DNA of 64,000 nucleotides, from NCBI GenBank assembly GCA_050180895.1, contig JBFXDS010000007.1, forward strand, positions 124,001 through 188,000, written 5' to 3'. The DNA is from JBGPEQ01 sp050180895 (GTDB lineage Bacteria > Pseudomonadota > Alphaproteobacteria > Dongiales > Dongiaceae). Numbering within the stretch: the first letter of the stretch is position 1; every line of letters starts with the position of its first letter. This document shows positions 62,607 to 64,000 of the stretch, in pieces. The translations under genes were made by a program, and so were the position numbers. The notes under the pieces were generated by a model. It was not told the origin of the DNA. It saw nothing but the letters and a program-made list of their open reading frames with translations, and did no database searches.

Positions 62607-63386
62607 ATGACCAGCGAAGTCAACCTCAACTCCGATCTCGGCGAAAGCTTCGGCCCGTGGAAGATGGGCAGCGACGGCGAGATGTTGGCCATCGTGCGCT
62701 CGGCCAACGTCGCCTGCGGCTTCCATGCCAGCGACCCCACGGTCATGGCGGAGACCGTCCGGCTCGCGGTCGAGAACGGCGTCAGCATCGGCGCCCATCC
62801 CGGCTTCCCCGACCTGCAGGGCTTCGGCCGCCGGATCATGCGCTTCAGCAACGCCGAGATCGAGATGATGGTCGCCTACCAGATCGGCGCGCTCGCCGGC
62901 GTGGCGGCCGCCAACGGCGGCAAGGTCACCCACGTGAAGGCGCACGGCATGATGAGCAACATGGCGGCCGAGGACGAATCCATGGCCACGGCGATCGCGC
63001 GCGCCAGCAGGGCCGTGGATCGCGACCTCATCTTCCTGGCCCAGGCCAACACGGCGCTGAGCCGGGCCGGGCGCAAGACGGGCCTGCGCGTCGCCGAGGA
63101 GGTATTCGCCGACCGCACCTACACCGACGCCGGCCTGCTGACGCCGCGGCGCGAACCGAACGCCATGATCCACGACACGGCGCAGGCGGTCGAGCATGTG
63201 AGGCGCATGATCGCGGAGCAGGCGCTGGTCTCGCTCTCCGGCAAGCGGATTCCCTGCCAGGTGGACTCCATCTGCGTCCATGGCGACGAGCCGACCGCCG
63301 TCGCCACCGCCCGCGGCGTGCGCGAGGGTCTCGAGGCCTCGCAGATCCGCATCGTCACCCTGCCGGCGCTGCAGCGGCTGCAGTAG
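62607..63386 (+). CDS. pxpA: 5-oxoprolinase subunit A (LamB/YcsF family)
   Basis: A 259-residue protein. The start after ACAGGG reads MTSEVNLNSDLGESFGPWKMGSDGEML. The metal-site residues are in NVACGFHASDP, GVSIGAHPGFPDLQGFGRR and VTHVKAHGMMSNMA; later EVFADRTYTDAGLLTPRR and ICVHGDEP are typical. It normally lies in one operon with pxpB and pxpC, but here it is on the opposite strand with a repeat between. Confidence 0.95.
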   Translation: MTSEVNLNSDLGESFGPWKMGSDGEMLAIVRSANVACGFHASDPTVMAETVRLAVENGVSIGAHPGFPDLQGFGRRIMRFSNAEIEMMVAYQIGALAGVAAANGGKVTHVKAHGMMSNMAAEDESMATAIARASRAVDRDLIFLAQANTALSRAGRKTGLRVAEEVFADRTYTDAGLLTPRREPNAMIHDTAQAVEHVRRMIAEQALVSLSGKRIPCQVDSICVHGDEPTAVATARGVREGLEASQIRIVTLPALQRLQ

Positions 63387-63562
63387 CGGACAAGAGTCGT
63401 TCCGACTCCGTTTATCCGCCAACCCTCGATTGTCCGCCGACCAAGGCCGGTCGCTGGACACCGATGTTGCGACCTGCGCACGTCGGGCGCGACGGTGTGA
63501 TGTTTGCTCACGCGGCAGTTATGCTAGAAGAGCAGCCGGAATGGCACTGGGGAGGGGATCCG

Positions 63563-64000
63563 ATGACGTCATGTCTCCGCATGAGAACGAGCGTCGCGCT
63601 CATGGCGATGGCCTTGCTGGCGCTGGCCGCGGCAATGCCCGCCGCCCGGGCGGCCGAGAAACTGCTGGTGGGCGTGACCGCGATCGCCGAGCATCCCGCG
63701 CTCGACGCCTGCCGCGACGGCGTCCGCGATGCCCTCAAGGCCGCCGGCCAGGCGGACGGCAAGGCCATCGAGTTCGTCTTCGCGAGCGCCAAGGGCGATC
63801 CCGCCGCCGCGGCCGACATCGTCCACAAGTTCGTCCGCGACAAGGCCCGCGTCATCGTCGCGATCTCCACGCCCTCGGCGCAGGCGGCCGCGGCGGCGAC
63901 CGCTGAGGTTCCCGTCGTCTTCGCCGCCGTCACCGACCCGCTCGGCGCCAAGGTGGTGCGCGACATGTACGCGCCCGGCGGCAACGTCACGGGCGTCAGC
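63563..64000 (+). CDS. ABC transporter substrate-binding protein (PF04392 type), partial
   Basis: The first 146 residues are present and the gene runs off the right edge. ATG 63563 follows GGGGAGGGG. The signal peptide (MTSCLRMRTSVALMAMALLA...) is cut near AARAAEK. The mature part VGVTAIAEHPALDACRDGVRDALKAAG and VISTPSAQAAAAATAEVPVVFAAVTDPLGAKVV matches the ABC_sub_bind family, which includes tryptophan/tyrosine-binding TrpX-like proteins. Ligand unknown. Not connected to pxpA by a short gap (176 bp), so probably a new operon with permease and ATPase genes outside the window. Confidence 0.88.
   Translation, partial: MTSCLRMRTSVALMAMALLALAAAMPAARAAEKLLVGVTAIAEHPALDACRDGVRDALKAAGQADGKAIEFVFASAKGDPAAAADIVHKFVRDKARVIVAISTPSAQAAAAATAEVPVVFAAVTDPLGAKVVRDMYAPGGNVTGVS

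Overview
The window is about 64 kb of GC-rich DNA carrying a dense set of chromosomal genes with the hallmarks of an alphaproteobacterium. These include exact TTAA-N7-TTAA CtrA boxes, a consensus parS site, a class I PHA synthase, GlpX, class-type metabolic genes and many catabolic ABC/TTT uptake systems under FCD-type GntR regulators. I infer a free-living, nutritionally versatile soil or water organism; the genus cannot be read from the sequence. No phage, transposase, rRNA or CRISPR array was seen. One tRNA is present (Glu, UUC).

Layout. 0-9 kb: the end of a DUF1254/DUF1214 protein, a Tat-exported conserved protein, two convergent arylsulfatases (one exported, one cytoplasmic), a DUF6134 protein and phaC. 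A decayed second phaC 3' end lies at about 6.05-6.16 kb. 9-21 kb: OmpA-type lipoprotein, a four-helix-bundle gene framed by inverted repeats, homoserine dehydrogenase, an AbrB-type membrane protein, a ribose/fructose-type ABC transporter split around a FadR-like operator, glpX and recJ. 21-23 kb: a Gly/Asp-rich secreted protein, RidA, tRNA-Glu and a small secreted protein.

22.9-35.8 kb is a catabolic island. It holds two FCD regulators, a TcuA-like flavoprotein, an SDR that has lost its catalytic Ser and Tyr, a complete tripartite tricarboxylate transporter (tctCBA), three different MmgE/PrpD proteins and an isopropylmalate/isocitrate-type oxidative decarboxylase. Together they look like uptake and breakdown of an unidentified di- or tricarboxylic acid. 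This is the best candidate in the window for an undescribed pathway.

36-47 kb holds envelope and signalling genes: a Tyr/Asp-rich lipoprotein, an Mpo1-like protein, a FecR/CHASE2-PAS histidine kinase pair, a retropepsin-like protease behind two CtrA boxes, phenylalanine hydroxylase and a second FecR protein. A TPP-dependent decarboxylase/synthase follows. A perfect parS site with a CtrA box about 80 bp away suggests the locus lies in the origin-proximal partition domain.

47-64 kb holds a maleate-isomerase-like protein, an amidase and a complete 2-aminoethylphosphonate system (ABC uptake, LysR regulator, phnW, phnX). A histidine-kinase-like protein without its phospho-acceptor His follows, two bases ahead of a HerA-like ATPase. 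A LysE exporter, the 5-oxoprolinase genes pxpA and pxpBC, and the start of an ABC substrate-binding protein complete the window. Seven copies of one roughly 83-bp hairpin repeat, plus other palindromic families, are scattered between genes and also split the phosphonate and sugar transport operons.
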